Made by a program: the position numbers and the translations under genes. Shown one piece after another: positions 11,443 to 20,222 of a DNA stretch of 55,344 bases (positions are counted from its first letter, which is position 1; each line of letters opens with the position of its first letter). Source of the DNA: CAYIHX01 sp964363305. Lineage in GTDB: Bacteria > Bdellovibrionota > UBA1018. Under the pieces are notes generated by a model that had not been told where the DNA came from, searched no databases, and saw only the letters and a list, made by a program, of their open reading frames with translations. Location of the stretch: contig CAYIHX010000024.1 in NCBI GenBank assembly GCA_964363305.1, forward strand, positions 1-55,344, read 5' to 3'.

Positions 11443-12051
11443 TTACATCGCCATCCCGGGCAGTTTCATTTTTCCCATATTCCGATAGTCTTTCGGCAGC
11501 TCGAAATACGATGCACTCTGGCTCTTCTCTTTGACGTCTTTAAGCTCAGTAAGCACTTCACCCTCCGCGGACTTCGCCCAGATCTTCAAGGCCGGAACAT
11601 CTTTCATGGCCGTGGGGCGCCAGAGGCGTAGCGTGAGAGGCTTCCCCTTTCTCATCATCTTAGCTTCATAAATTTTACAGGCATATGCCCCAAGCATCTC
11701 CTCGCCGACGGGCTTGTAGCCGAGCCTGGCTAAGCAGGCATCAACGTCACTCGCCCTGCAAGCCGGGATCTGCTGGTCCGCGCCCTTGATATCCGTCTCA
11801 ATGATCATCTTCGCTGCATGAACCAAACTAAACGCCGTCCCTTTGGCAGCGTTCACGATGCTGGAGATCGCGAGGGGTTTCTCCATATCAACGCGCAGGG
11901 TGTCGTTCTTCATATGGACCATGCCCTCCATTTTTCCTTGCTTCGGAAGCGTGATTTCCATCTTCCCCTCCCAATCGGCTCGAGCGCCGCCTCTTGTTGA
12001 AAGCAACCCCAGAAAAAACACCCCAGCAACAAATGAAAGAAAACGCATCAT
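11443..12051 (-). CDS. Exported protein, possibly DUF4412-like
   Basis: This is a 202-residue protein with a signal peptide (RFLSFVAGVFFLGLLSTRGGARA) and thus probably periplasmic. The mature part starts WEGKMEITLPKQGKMEGMVHMKNDTLRVDM and ends Met-rich (MGKMKLPGMAM). That pattern resembles DUF4412-type proteins, which share an LolA/LppX-like beta-sheet start; this is inference from pattern only. Three Cys residues occur in the middle. It is convergent with the receiver-TPR gene and divergent from the motor cluster beginning at 12155. Confidence 0.6.
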   Translation of the reverse strand: MMRFLSFVAGVFFLGLLSTRGGARADWEGKMEITLPKQGKMEGMVHMKNDTLRVDMEKPLAISSIVNAAKGTAFSLVHAAKMIIETDIKGADQQIPACRASDVDACLARLGYKPVGEEMLGAYACKIYEAKMMRKGKPLTLRLWRPTAMKDVPALKIWAKSAEGEVLTELKDVKEKSQSASYFELPKDYRNMGKMKLPGMAM

Positions 12052-12116
12052 GCCGTCAGCTGACCATACATCGTAAAAGACTCCAACAGCTGGATCTGCA
12101 ACGGAAAGAATAAAGT

Positions 12117-12145
12117 TTGCAAAAAAACACTTTGTTAATTAAACT
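12117..12145 (+). promoter_or_regulatory. AT-rich candidate promoter of the Agl/Glt-like cluster
   Basis: The 103-bp divergent gap 12052-12154 turns strongly AT-rich just before the first gene of the motor cluster. TTGCAA at 12117 and TAAACT at 12140 with a 17-bp spacer match consensus at four positions each. That would give a very short leader before the ATG at 12155. No ribosome-binding site is visible there, so a leaderless or near-leaderless transcript is possible. Low confidence. Confidence 0.25.
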
Positions 12146-12154
12146 TAACTTAAG

Positions 12155-12928
12155 ATGAAAGCATTTCTTCAATCCGTCCTGATGATGAGTGTTCTCAGCG
12201 CGGCGATCACCCTCGTCTCCGGCAGCGGCTGCTCTCAAGCAAAGAAGGAAAAAGAAGCCGAACCAGGGACGAAACAATCCTCGCTAACGGCGCCGCAGAC
12301 CCCAAGAGCCGCCCGCACCATCTCCAAGAAAGAGGAGCCCCCAAAGCCGACCTCACCTACATGCCTCGAAGCTACCTTCACCCGAAACGCCCAGCCTGGA
12401 GAAAATCTGTCGAATCAACGGAACCTCCTGCGTCTTGCCACCTTACCCGCCGACGGCGTCATCCAACCCAACAGCCTCTGCGTTCGCATCAATGGCGTCC
12501 CCTCAAAGTATCGCCCCCTCTTTCTGAAGGGAAAAACAGGTACGCCGAAACAGCTCCGAGGCCTCGTACTGGACCCGATCACTCACCCTCAAGCAAAAAT
12601 CCTCGTTCAGTTCTGCATTGGAAAAAACAGATGCCCTCAGAAATGCATGATCCCGCGAGATGAATTCATGGATGCCATCGGCGGAGGCCGTGACGACGAA
12701 ACGAAAAATTCGGCGCGCTGGAGCGAGGAAGCCGAGAAGGATGGCACAAATGACACCGACGTTATCGCCGCCCTAGACGGCCAACTCCAAAGGGAGCTCG
12801 AGGCCGGAAACGACTACGAGCTTAACGACCACTGGGTTCGGGGCAATGAAAAACCCACCTGCATGGGACGAGAACTGTCGAACACGAAAGTGACTCGCAA
12901 TATCGCAAGTCACCAGCAAGGGGAATAA
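12155..12928 (+). CDS. Putative lipoprotein at the head of the motor cluster
   Basis: This is a 257-residue protein. The N-terminus (MKAFLQSVLMMSVLSAAITL) leads to GSGCSQ, a near-canonical lipobox, followed by a Lys/Glu/Pro-rich linker to about residue 68. The mature domain (about 69-200) contains five Cys residues (LEATF, NSLCVRING, LVQFCIGKNRCPQKC) and looks beta-rich. The C-terminal tail is charged. I know no family for it. It lies 6 bp upstream of the TolQ/AglR-like gene and is probably an envelope component of the same machine. No ribosome-binding site is visible. Confidence 0.65.
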   Translation: MKAFLQSVLMMSVLSAAITLVSGSGCSQAKKEKEAEPGTKQSSLTAPQTPRAARTISKKEEPPKPTSPTCLEATFTRNAQPGENLSNQRNLLRLATLPADGVIQPNSLCVRINGVPSKYRPLFLKGKTGTPKQLRGLVLDPITHPQAKILVQFCIGKNRCPQKCMIPRDEFMDAIGGGRDDETKNSARWSEEAEKDGTNDTDVIAALDGQLQRELEAGNDYELNDHWVRGNEKPTCMGRELSNTKVTRNIASHQQGE

Positions 12929-12934
12929 TGGATC

Positions 12935-13633
12935 ATGGGTGGCTTTATTGAGTTCATTCAACAAGAATTCGTACACGCGCTTCCGATCTTGGTCTGCGGG
13001 GCCTTCGGCGTTGCAATCATCATCGAACGAGTCCGCGCCCTCTACTTGACCTACCCCATTCGCGATCCGCAGGCCTTCTTCGACAAGCTCTCTGAGTTGG
13101 TCATGGGTGGCCGCATGACCGATGCGATCGCCTTCTGCGACCGGTTCCAGGGTCAGTGGACTGCTCGCGTCGCGAAGGTCGGCCTTCTTCGGGCGCATCA
13201 ACCAGAAAAGCTCCTTGAGCATGGCCTCGAACTCGAGGTGGGCAAAGCCACGCAAGCGATCCAGAAGCGAACCACGTTTCTAGGCACCATCGCGAACGTC
13301 GCCACGCTCCTAGGCCTCTTTGGAACCATCGCCGGACTCATCCACTCGTTCGAAGCAGTCGGCCACGCCGACGCTCAGCAGAAATCCGCACTCCTCGCGG
13401 CAGGCATCTCTACCGCAATGAACGCGACCATGCTCGGTCTCGCGGTCGCGATCCCCTGCTTGATTGCCTTCAGCGTCCTCATGAATAAGTCGAATCGACT
13501 CGTGGCGGAAATCGAGCAGGGAGCAATCAACACGGCCGACATCGTCAAACAACGCTACTACGCCGGAGAATCCACCTCAAGCGAGGTGATTGGCGTCGGC
13601 GAAGAAGTCGAGATCAAAAGGAAGGTAGCATGA
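12935..13633 (+). CDS. TolQ/ExbB/MotA-family proton channel, AglR-like
   Basis: This is the inner-membrane stator subunit of a proton-driven motor. The 232 residues have three predicted transmembrane segments: about 15-34, about 118-140 (ANVATLLGLFGTIAGLIHSF) and about 155-180 (MNATMLGLAVAIPCLIAFSV). The LGLFGTIAGLI motif is the family hallmark. It is followed by two ExbD-like genes, the arrangement of Myxococcus AglR-AglX-AglV rather than of tol, which has its own tolQR at 34322-35464. The gene overlaps the next by 4 bp (ATGA). Placement in the AglR branch comes from neighbourhood, not from a tree. Confidence 0.88.
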   Translation: MGGFIEFIQQEFVHALPILVCGAFGVAIIIERVRALYLTYPIRDPQAFFDKLSELVMGGRMTDAIAFCDRFQGQWTARVAKVGLLRAHQPEKLLEHGLELEVGKATQAIQKRTTFLGTIANVATLLGLFGTIAGLIHSFEAVGHADAQQKSALLAAGISTAMNATMLGLAVAIPCLIAFSVLMNKSNRLVAEIEQGAINTADIVKQRYYAGESTSSEVIGVGEEVEIKRKVA

Positions 13634-14052
13634 GCGCGGGCACCGGCGGCCGGGGCCAGGAAGTCGAACTCAATCTCGCGCCGATCATCGACTGCTTCAC
13701 AGTTCTGATCGCTTTCATGCTCGTTTCAGCTTCTTTTTTATCGATCGGAATCCTCGACGCCGGAGTCGCCGCCGCCATCCCTAATCCCAAAAACACCCCT
13801 CCCCCGATCTCAATCGAAATTCTTCTGAAGGCCGACTCCCGGATTCAAATAAAGATCTCAGGCAAAGAAAACCGAACGATTCATACAGATTTTGAGCAAC
13901 TAAGAGCTCAGCTCGAGCCCATCCACGCACGATGGAAAGGTATTGCCGGCGCAACCATTAGCGCGGAAAACCCCGTTGAATACAAAACGGTGATTCGAAC
14001 CATGGAAACGACTCGAAAAATATTTCCAGCCGTCGCATTAGGAGGAATTTAA
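13630..14052 (+). CDS. ExbD/TolR-family motor subunit 1
   Basis: This is a 140-residue single-span inner-membrane protein with a periplasmic domain. Residues 12-38 (LNLAPIIDCFTVLIAFMLVS) carry the single transmembrane helix with the proton-path Asp at position 21, as in ExbD/TolR/AglX. The periplasmic part has the usual beta-alpha pattern (ISIEILLKADSRIQIKISG). The C-terminal half (EYKTVIRTMETTRKIFPAV) lacks the customary Asp-Gln segment. The ATG overlaps the stop of the channel gene by 4 bp. It is paired with a second ExbD-like gene downstream. Confidence 0.85.
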   Translation: MSAGTGGRGQEVELNLAPIIDCFTVLIAFMLVSASFLSIGILDAGVAAAIPNPKNTPPPISIEILLKADSRIQIKISGKENRTIHTDFEQLRAQLEPIHARWKGIAGATISAENPVEYKTVIRTMETTRKIFPAVALGGI

Positions 14053-14054
14053 CA

Positions 14055-14567
14055 ATGGGCGGCCATCTATTTGGAAATAAAAAAAAGAAAGGACAGCCAT
14101 CCGAAGAGATGTCGCTCAACATCACTTCTATGGCTGACGTTTTTACGATTATCCTCGTGTTCCTCCTGAAGAGCTACGCCACCGGAGCCGCGGCGGTCAC
14201 GCCCACCAACGGAATGCAGCTTCCCGTAGCCGAAGCGGGCACGACGCCAGTCGAGGCCCTCAAGGTTCATGTCTCAACTGACGGGGTATCCATTGAGGGC
14301 AATCCCTCGGTTAAACTGACACAATTTCAATTCCAAAGTGGAGAGCGCCAACCAAACGGGACATCCCGAACGCTAGCCTCAGCCATCGAAAAGGAGCGAA
14401 AACGTCAGCTTCTCATTGCGCAGAGCAACCCAGAGGTAAAAGTCGACGGCAGAATTATTATTATTGCCGACCAAAGAACGCCCTACGAAACGCTGAAGAT
14501 CGTACTCGCGTCGGCTGCCGTCAATGGCTTCACTGACTTCAAGCTCGCGGTGATCCAAAATGAATAG
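14055..14567 (+). CDS. ExbD/TolR-family motor subunit 2
   Basis: This is the second ExbD-like protein of the motor, 170 residues. After a basic cytoplasmic tail (GNKKKKG) comes the transmembrane helix NITSMADVFTIILVFLLKSY with the functional Asp at 28. The periplasmic domain ends in the standard ExbD segment RIIIIADQRTPYETLKIVLA. It starts 2 bp after the first ExbD-like gene and its stop overlaps the TPR gene by 8 bp. Two different ExbD partners per channel protein is the AglR/AglX/AglV pattern of myxobacterial gliding motors. Confidence 0.87.
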   Translation: MGGHLFGNKKKKGQPSEEMSLNITSMADVFTIILVFLLKSYATGAAAVTPTNGMQLPVAEAGTTPVEALKVHVSTDGVSIEGNPSVKLTQFQFQSGERQPNGTSRTLASAIEKERKRQLLIAQSNPEVKVDGRIIIIADQRTPYETLKIVLASAAVNGFTDFKLAVIQNE

Positions 14568-17500
14568 ATGGTGCCGTCTTACCATTCTTGTCCCATTGGT
14601 CCTTCTGTGCCCCCATCATACGCAGGGAGCGGACGGCGAGGCGACTGATCGAAAAGTGGATGCGGTCGCACTTGCCGCGCAAGAAGAAGCCGTAAAAAAA
14701 CTACGGACGATGACCAAGAAATACAGCGGTACCTCTCAAGAAGCCGTGCTCCTTGCTCGCCTAGGAGACTACGAACAGCAGAGCGCGTCCATTTTGTTTC
14801 GAATCGCGCACGGCAAGCAGGGAAGCACAGGCGAGAAGCTCGACCTCAAACCCTATAAGCACCGGATGAGTTCGGCCATTTCAACACTCTCCCAATTGCT
14901 TCGCAGATATCCCCACTACGAGGAACGACACCTCATCCTGTTTCAGCGCGGAAAGGCTTACGAAGAACTCAATAGCAAAGGACCCGCCACCCAGGACTAT
15001 CTCTCTTTAGTCAAAGAATACCCAGAGGCGCCCGAGACCTTGCCCGCATACATGGCGCTGGCCGCTTTTTCCTCGGAGGCCAACCTCCACGAGAAGGCCA
15101 TCTCATACTTGAGAAAAGTCGAGGCGCGCCCCGAAAGTCCCTACTTCCCTTTTGCACTCTATAAGCTTGCGTGGTCGCACTACAACCTCAAGCAGATCGC
15201 CACGGCACTCCGCTATGCCACTCACCATGTCGAATACTACGAAGGCAAGACCCTCTCCTCTGATATCGCGTTTCGAGACAGCATGCTCATGGATGCCACC
15301 GTCTTTTTCTTCGAGGGTTTCGAGCAAGGGAACCCACAGTACGCCACGAAAGGAGCCCTCTCCTATTTTCGCTCCGTTCGGCCTGGCACCGTTATGGGCA
15401 GAATGGTCGCGAAGTATGCAAAGCTTTTGCGCTCCCACAATCATGATCAAGAGCTCTTGGCCTGGAAGAACCTTGTCTTGGCCGAAGAAGCTGAACACCC
15501 TGAGACCCTCGACGTACTCGTCGTCACCTACGATCACCAACGCAATCACGGTCGCTTCGACGAGCTCATCGCCCTCGCCGGAGATATGGTACGACTCTAC
15601 CGCCTTCACCCACTCCATGAAGGCTTTGAGCCCGCACGCAGAAACATTCTCGATACGGCTGACTTCCTTCAAAGACAAATCATCAAAAACAAGCACGCAA
15701 AGGATGTGAAGAAACTCAGCCTCGGACTTGCAGCCCTCTACGACGCATTCACCCAAATGGTAACTGAGAACGACCCTCGAGTACCCAGAGTTCACTACAA
15801 TCTGGCGGAAACACTTTTTGAGATCGCTGATTTCGAAGGTGCCACCCACCACTACCGATGGGTGGTTACACACCCGGAATCGCTTAAGCTACAAAACAAC
15901 TCGAAACTAGCCGACGCGGATCTCCGGGCCGTCAACGCACGCTACGGCGCGCTAAAATCCACCGGTCAGATCCCCAAAGAAATCTCCCCTCTTTCGACGG
16001 CGGCAAACCGGGAAGGACCACTTGCTGACAAGGAGGAGGAATGGATCTCCTGGGTAGATGCCTTGGCAACAAAAACTTCCGTTTCGGCTACGGAAAAGGA
16101 ACCATTTATCTTCGAGGCAAACCGCCTTCTGTACTCAAAAAAATTGCTTCGCCGCGCGCTTGATCGCCTCTCCGCTTTCGCGCTCGGAGCTCCCAGCTCT
16201 CCGTTTGCCATTCCATCGGCCACGCTGGTGATCGATACCCGCATCGCCTCTCGGGAATGGCAGGACCTACTCCTGGAAGCTCGAAAATTTCTAAACCGCG
16301 GGCCATGGGGACGAACGCCATTCGAGAAACAGCTCCGTTCGGTGATGGCTGACGCAAACCTCAAACTCGCGGAAATTGCCTACGGCGCCAAAAACTACGA
16401 AGAGACGCTGGACCGCATCGACGAATTTCTCAATGACACGACCGATGCCCCTCGTCGCGATGACATGCTCTCCCTCGGAGCGAACGCGTCGATTGCGCTC
16501 GCTCGTCAAAGTCAGGCCATCGACTACCTCAGCAAGCTACTCCACGCATTTCCGCAATCAACCCACCACAATGCGGCCCTGAACAGCCGAGCAATTCTTC
16601 ATGAGGCCCGGTTCGAATTCGCAGCCGCCACGGAGGATTACCTCCAAGTTCTCGAAGGATCCGATACTCTGAAACGAAAAACGCTCGCGATGGCGCTACT
16701 CTCCGGGAATTCGGAAATCCGAAGAAAAGCACTAGAAGCGAAAGGCCTCTGCGACAGACCCACCGCGCCCATTGCGGAAGACTGTGACCGGTACCGCGCC
16801 TACATCCTCCTCGATCGAGGTTCGCCGAAAGACGAGCTTCCGGCCCGTTTGCTGGAGAAAGCACGCAAGGGGGATGAAAAGAGCCGAACACTCTGGGCCC
16901 TTGTCGCGCTCCAAGCGGAACACAAGGGCAATATGCGGCTGAGTTTTCATGAACGCCTCGCGCTGATCCGCGCCGCCGCCGCCGCCTACAAGGAACTTGA
17001 GGCACTCGATCAACTCATCATCCTCTCGGCCATCAATCAGATCCTCCCCCTCGCCCTAACTAGAACCGTCGAGAATATTCCCTTATTTTCCCCTCTGCGG
17101 GCCAGCGAGAATTCCATCCAGCATCGCGTAGAAACCTTGCGTGAAGTCGAGAATAGCTTCGCTCAGGTCGTCAAGATCCCGTGGATTCGCTTACGAGCCC
17201 GCACTCTCAACGAGCTAGCCAGCTCGTATATGAACTTCGCGCAAAACCTGCGCGACATTCAATCACCCGGGCAGCTCGTGATGCCCTTCGAGGAGAAGGG
17301 CTCTGATCTCAGGCTGAAAGCGTTTGAACTCGCCTCTCATTCCGCCATCGAGGACAACGACTTCAAAACCATTTCGGAAAAGTTTTTCTCCGAAAACCCC
17401 TCCCAGGCGAAGACCATTCTGGAGACCTTCTCCTCTTCATTTGAAAGCACTGACCTCGGAGTAAATAGCCTCGTCAGGCTCGATCGCTCCGCTGATTGGG

Positions 17501-17958
17501 ACTCAGCCATCGCGAAGTCAGAACGCTTGCCCGACTCCCTCGCAGGCAAGGAACAGATTCAGGCGCTGTGGGTCGCGGCACTCCGAAATGGAAACTACGC
17601 CCTCACCGGATTCCTGATTCAACATGCACGGAACAAAAAAATTCTCCCGGATAGATCGCTCTCGCTTATGCAGGCGGTAACATTAGCGGCGACCGGCGCA
17701 CAAGCCGAGGGACTGGCTCAAGTTGAAGAACTTGTCACCGACCTCGAGGGACGCGAAAAAAGAGAGGCACTCCTGATTCTGTTCAACAACTCAGCACGAG
17801 TTTTTGACAAAGGCCGCGTTCAAAAATACGGCAACGAGCTCGGTGGACACTATCGCTCAGCCCTCAAAGTCAGTGCAGCACAGGAAGCTCAGGAGACCGG
17901 GATGACGCCACTATCTTTGGCAGATCGCGCAGAAAAAACAGCGGAATCCGCGCGTTAA
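14560..17958 (+). CDS. Large exported helical-repeat (TPR) protein of the motor cluster
   Basis: The 1132 residues begin with a signal peptide (LTILVPLVLLCPHHTQG), so the protein is periplasmic or outer-membrane attached. Almost the whole length consists of TPR/Sel1-like helical pairs (for example ISTLSQLLRRYPHYEERHLI and YAPYMALAAFSSEANLHEKA-like blocks), which fits a protein-contact scaffold. It is comparable in position and kind to the TPR proteins of Myxococcus agl-glt loci (AglT/GltE or GltI type), but I cannot assign which. The ATG overlaps the preceding stop by 8 bp. Its last 89 bp overlap antisense with apaG. Confidence 0.82.
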   Translation: MNRWCRLTILVPLVLLCPHHTQGADGEATDRKVDAVALAAQEEAVKKLRTMTKKYSGTSQEAVLLARLGDYEQQSASILFRIAHGKQGSTGEKLDLKPYKHRMSSAISTLSQLLRRYPHYEERHLILFQRGKAYEELNSKGPATQDYLSLVKEYPEAPETLPAYMALAAFSSEANLHEKAISYLRKVEARPESPYFPFALYKLAWSHYNLKQIATALRYATHHVEYYEGKTLSSDIAFRDSMLMDATVFFFEGFEQGNPQYATKGALSYFRSVRPGTVMGRMVAKYAKLLRSHNHDQELLAWKNLVLAEEAEHPETLDVLVVTYDHQRNHGRFDELIALAGDMVRLYRLHPLHEGFEPARRNILDTADFLQRQIIKNKHAKDVKKLSLGLAALYDAFTQMVTENDPRVPRVHYNLAETLFEIADFEGATHHYRWVVTHPESLKLQNNSKLADADLRAVNARYGALKSTGQIPKEISPLSTAANREGPLADKEEEWISWVDALATKTSVSATEKEPFIFEANRLLYSKKLLRRALDRLSAFALGAPSSPFAIPSATLVIDTRIASREWQDLLLEARKFLNRGPWGRTPFEKQLRSVMADANLKLAEIAYGAKNYEETLDRIDEFLNDTTDAPRRDDMLSLGANASIALARQSQAIDYLSKLLHAFPQSTHHNAALNSRAILHEARFEFAAATEDYLQVLEGSDTLKRKTLAMALLSGNSEIRRKALEAKGLCDRPTAPIAEDCDRYRAYILLDRGSPKDELPARLLEKARKGDEKSRTLWALVALQAEHKGNMRLSFHERLALIRAAAAAYKELEALDQLIILSAINQILPLALTRTVENIPLFSPLRASENSIQHRVETLREVENSFAQVVKIPWIRLRARTLNELASSYMNFAQNLRDIQSPGQLVMPFEEKGSDLRLKAFELASHSAIEDNDFKTISEKFFSENPSQAKTILETFSSSFESTDLGVNSLVRLDRSADWDSAIAKSERLPDSLAGKEQIQALWVAALRNGNYALTGFLIQHARNKKILPDRSLSLMQAVTLAATGAQAEGLAQVEELVTDLEGREKREALLILFNNSARVFDKGRVQKYGNELGGHYRSALKVSAAQEAQETGMTPLSLADRAEKTAESAR

Positions 17959-18289
17959 ATGCAGTTCCGCCTGCATCCACCATCTGATAGGTACCACGCA
18001 TATTGCCGGTCGGGGTCGGAAGAGGGCAATAGCTCGAATACTCGTAAGACTCTCCCGGACGAATCAAGGGCGTTTCTCCAACCACACCCGGACCTTTGAC
18101 CTCATGAACCTGGCCACTGCCATCCGTGATCACCCAGTGGCGACTCAGGAGCTGAACCGCAGATTCCCCTAAGTTCGTAATCTGCACCCGATAGGCGAAG
18201 AAAAACTGATGCGCCTGGGGAACTGATTGCTCCGCCACGTAACGGGGCTCCACGACAATTTCAATTCCACGAGACACTTCACGGTACAT
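17870..18289 (-). CDS. apaG: ApaG-domain protein
   Basis: This is a small immunoglobulin-like beta-sandwich protein of 139 residues. ApaG was historically linked to Co2+/Mg2+ resistance and the fold occurs in F-box proteins; the biochemical role in bacteria is unclear. Characteristic segments are FFFAYRVQITNLGESAVQLL, SRHWVITDGSGQVHEVKGPGVVGE, LIRPGESYEYSSY and GNMRGTYQMVDAGG...FNARIPLFFLR. It is transcribed against the motor cluster. Its last 89 bp lie antisense inside the 3' end of the TPR gene, giving a C-terminal extension of about 15 residues beyond the usual ApaG end. Confidence 0.92.
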   Translation of the reverse strand: MYREVSRGIEIVVEPRYVAEQSVPQAHQFFFAYRVQITNLGESAVQLLSRHWVITDGSGQVHEVKGPGVVGETPLIRPGESYEYSSYCPLPTPTGNMRGTYQMVDAGGTAFNARIPLFFLRDLPKIVASSRSPELPVLH

Positions 18290-18431
18290 TCACCCCTTCT
18301 ACGCGTGAGAGCAAAATGGGGTCAACCGTTCCGACTGATCGCGCGTCCCATGCATGGCCCCCCGTGACAATCAGGCCGAGTTCGCTAAAACCATGGGATT
18401 ATTACCGACTCTCTAATTGTTTGCATAAATA

Positions 18432-18437
18432 TATAAT
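18432..18437 (+). promoter_or_regulatory. Candidate -10 element of the second half of the motor cluster
   Basis: A perfect TATAAT stands at 18432-18437 in a very AT-rich stretch (18413-18455), 33 bp before the ATG at 18470. No good -35 hexamer is found at 16-18 bp. The gap 18290-18469 is the only place where the genes downstream of apaG could obtain their own promoter. A GAGGG ribosome-binding site follows at about 18458. Confidence 0.4.
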
Positions 18438-18469
18438 GTTAAGTATTATTAACTCATGAGGGTTCGCTT

Positions 18470-18742
18470 ATGAGATGGATTCACCCAGTCTTCGCAGCCT
18501 GCGTCGTCACTCTCGCGATCTCCGCATCCACGATTCCCACGCTCGCCAGCGAACGTCGCAAAGTCATCGACTTCGACGACGAGCTCGTCGAAGGAATGAA
18601 TAAACGCCCCCTCGATAGCGTCAGCCAGCTGGGCGATGCCTCACGGAAAAAGAATAAGCCACACCTCTATCGAAAACGCATGAGCTTCAAAAATGACGTC
18701 AATGAGACGCTCAAAACAGCCGGACTCGCGAGGAAGAAATGA
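18470..18742 (+). CDS. Small exported protein next to the AgmX-like gene
   Basis: This is a 90-residue protein with a signal peptide (VFAACVVTLAISASTIPTLA). The mature 60 residues are charged: KVIDFDDELVEGMNKRPLDS, then KKNKPHLYRKRMSFKNDVNE. I have a weak recollection that short exported proteins with a VIDF-D/E-D-x-V/I-EG start occur beside AgmX-like genes in myxobacteria; this needs a search. GAGGG precedes the ATG at a normal distance. The stop overlaps the next start by 4 bp. Confidence 0.7.
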   Translation: MRWIHPVFAACVVTLAISASTIPTLASERRKVIDFDDELVEGMNKRPLDSVSQLGDASRKKNKPHLYRKRMSFKNDVNETLKTAGLARKK

Positions 18743-20220
18743 GCAAACCGGCTTCCTTTCTCATCACTACCCAGGAGGCAAATCACCAGGAGCTCGTGCG
18801 CGACTGGGATGGCCACGGGGTCTTTTCGCTCGGCCACCCTACCAGCTGGGTCATCCTCCCACGAGAAGGAGTTCTTCAGCTTCGTCGAATCGAAGCCTCT
18901 GATGCATTGATTCCAAAGCCCATCATTGAACTCAAACTCTCGTCGCTGCAAACACCCCAAAAGCTCCAGCTCCCTACCTCTACAGGAAAAACCATCCGGC
19001 TCAGAGTGCAGGCAGTGCCCTCACTCAAAGCCGCTTTTGAGGAGAATGCGAAAGCCGGCGATTCCCTCTGCGTATTTACCTGTATCAAAAACTGGGCGAT
19101 CGATACCGTTCCCGTTGCCGCAGGTACCCAGACCCGCGCCTTCGGCATTCCCGCTCTTGAAATCAAAACCCAACCCCAAGGCATGTGGAAGATCCGCGCG
19201 CTCGTCGACTCTGTTCGTGCCTCACATGGAGGCGCGTTGAAGATAGGCGAAGAGAAAAGCTTTCATGCCAACGAGCTCGTCTCCTCAGTGTTTACGTTAG
19301 GTGACGTCACTTGGCGCTTCGCATGGGCCTCCACATCAGCTCTACCTGATTCCCTTTCTCGACCGTTCTCCTGGACCGAAATCATTGACCTCCAGGAATT
19401 CAAACGCTCACTCACGATCGCATTCGGGGGCCTGTCTCTACTGACCTTGATCGCCCTTCTGTGGCCCACGACCAAACCTGCTGAAGACGAGATCATTCCT
19501 CCGCAGTTTGCAAAAATTGTCCTGCAAACAGCCCAAAGCCAAACGGCAGACACTCCCAGCAGCGCAGGAGCAGCACCTAGAACCGCTCAAGAGACCGCAG
19601 TCGCGCAGGCATTCAGAAGCAAGGCACTCAGCAGCGCCGTCAGCGGCCTCCTCAAAGGCGGAGTCTCAAAACTGCTCTCTCAGTCCAGCCTGCTGGTGGC
19701 CCAACCCTCACAGGCACGCGCCCTTTTCGGATCGAAACCAGGCGCGATGAAGGCCGCCGATGCTCGGTCCGCAATGACCGCCCAGGGCGCCACCGAGGTG
19801 GCAACATTGGGAGGCGAAGGCGTGGCCGGGCGGAGCGGCTACGGCAAAGCGGGCAACGTCGGAGTCACCGGGCAGGGCGGCGGTACAGTTTCGCTGGAAC
19901 TCGACAACTCAACAGTGGAGGAAGGCCTCACCAAGGACGAAGTCGGCGAGGTCATTCACAAACACCTGAGCGAAATTCGCTACTGCTACGAGATTTCGCT
20001 GATGCGCACCCCCGACCTCGAAGGAAAAATGATGGCCGCCTTCACCATCGGCGGAAACGGTCTCGTGAAAACAAGTTCCGTGAAAACCTCTACCTTGCCT
20101 GATCGGCGTCTGGACGATTGCATTCTGAGACGCCTCAATAGCTGGAGATTCCCGACACCGAAAGGCCGAATCGACGTGCCAGTCACCTACCCCTTCGTAT
20201 TTAAAACTCTAGGGAGATGA
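18739..20220 (+). CDS. AgmX/PglI C-terminal-domain protein (GltG/GltJ-like envelope linker)
   Basis: The 493 residues fall into three parts: a cytoplasmic N-terminal region of about 220 residues, one transmembrane helix near 224-242 (SLTIAFGGLSLLTLIALLW), and a periplasmic region. The periplasmic region has an Ala/Gly-rich stretch (about 255-385) and a TonB-like end (about 395-493). That end contains IRYCYEISLMRTPDLEGKMM, FTIGGNGLVKTSSVKTSTL, DDCILRRLNSWRFPTPKG and VTYPFVF, the pattern of the AgmX/PglI C-terminal domain of Myxococcus gliding proteins. It is likely to carry motor force from the AglR-like complex across the periplasm, as TonB or TolA do. The ATG overlaps the previous stop. Confidence 0.85.
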   Translation: MSKPASFLITTQEANHQELVRDWDGHGVFSLGHPTSWVILPREGVLQLRRIEASDALIPKPIIELKLSSLQTPQKLQLPTSTGKTIRLRVQAVPSLKAAFEENAKAGDSLCVFTCIKNWAIDTVPVAAGTQTRAFGIPALEIKTQPQGMWKIRALVDSVRASHGGALKIGEEKSFHANELVSSVFTLGDVTWRFAWASTSALPDSLSRPFSWTEIIDLQEFKRSLTIAFGGLSLLTLIALLWPTTKPAEDEIIPPQFAKIVLQTAQSQTADTPSSAGAAPRTAQETAVAQAFRSKALSSAVSGLLKGGVSKLLSQSSLLVAQPSQARALFGSKPGAMKAADARSAMTAQGATEVATLGGEGVAGRSGYGKAGNVGVTGQGGGTVSLELDNSTVEEGLTKDEVGEVIHKHLSEIRYCYEISLMRTPDLEGKMMAAFTIGGNGLVKTSSVKTSTLPDRRLDDCILRRLNSWRFPTPKGRIDVPVTYPFVFKTLGR

Positions 20221-20222
20221 TC

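Noticed and set aside
18455..18472. Five-codon frame ATGAGGGTTCGCTTATGA before the gene at 18470
   Set aside because: Too short and the AGG part serves as the ribosome-binding site of the real gene.
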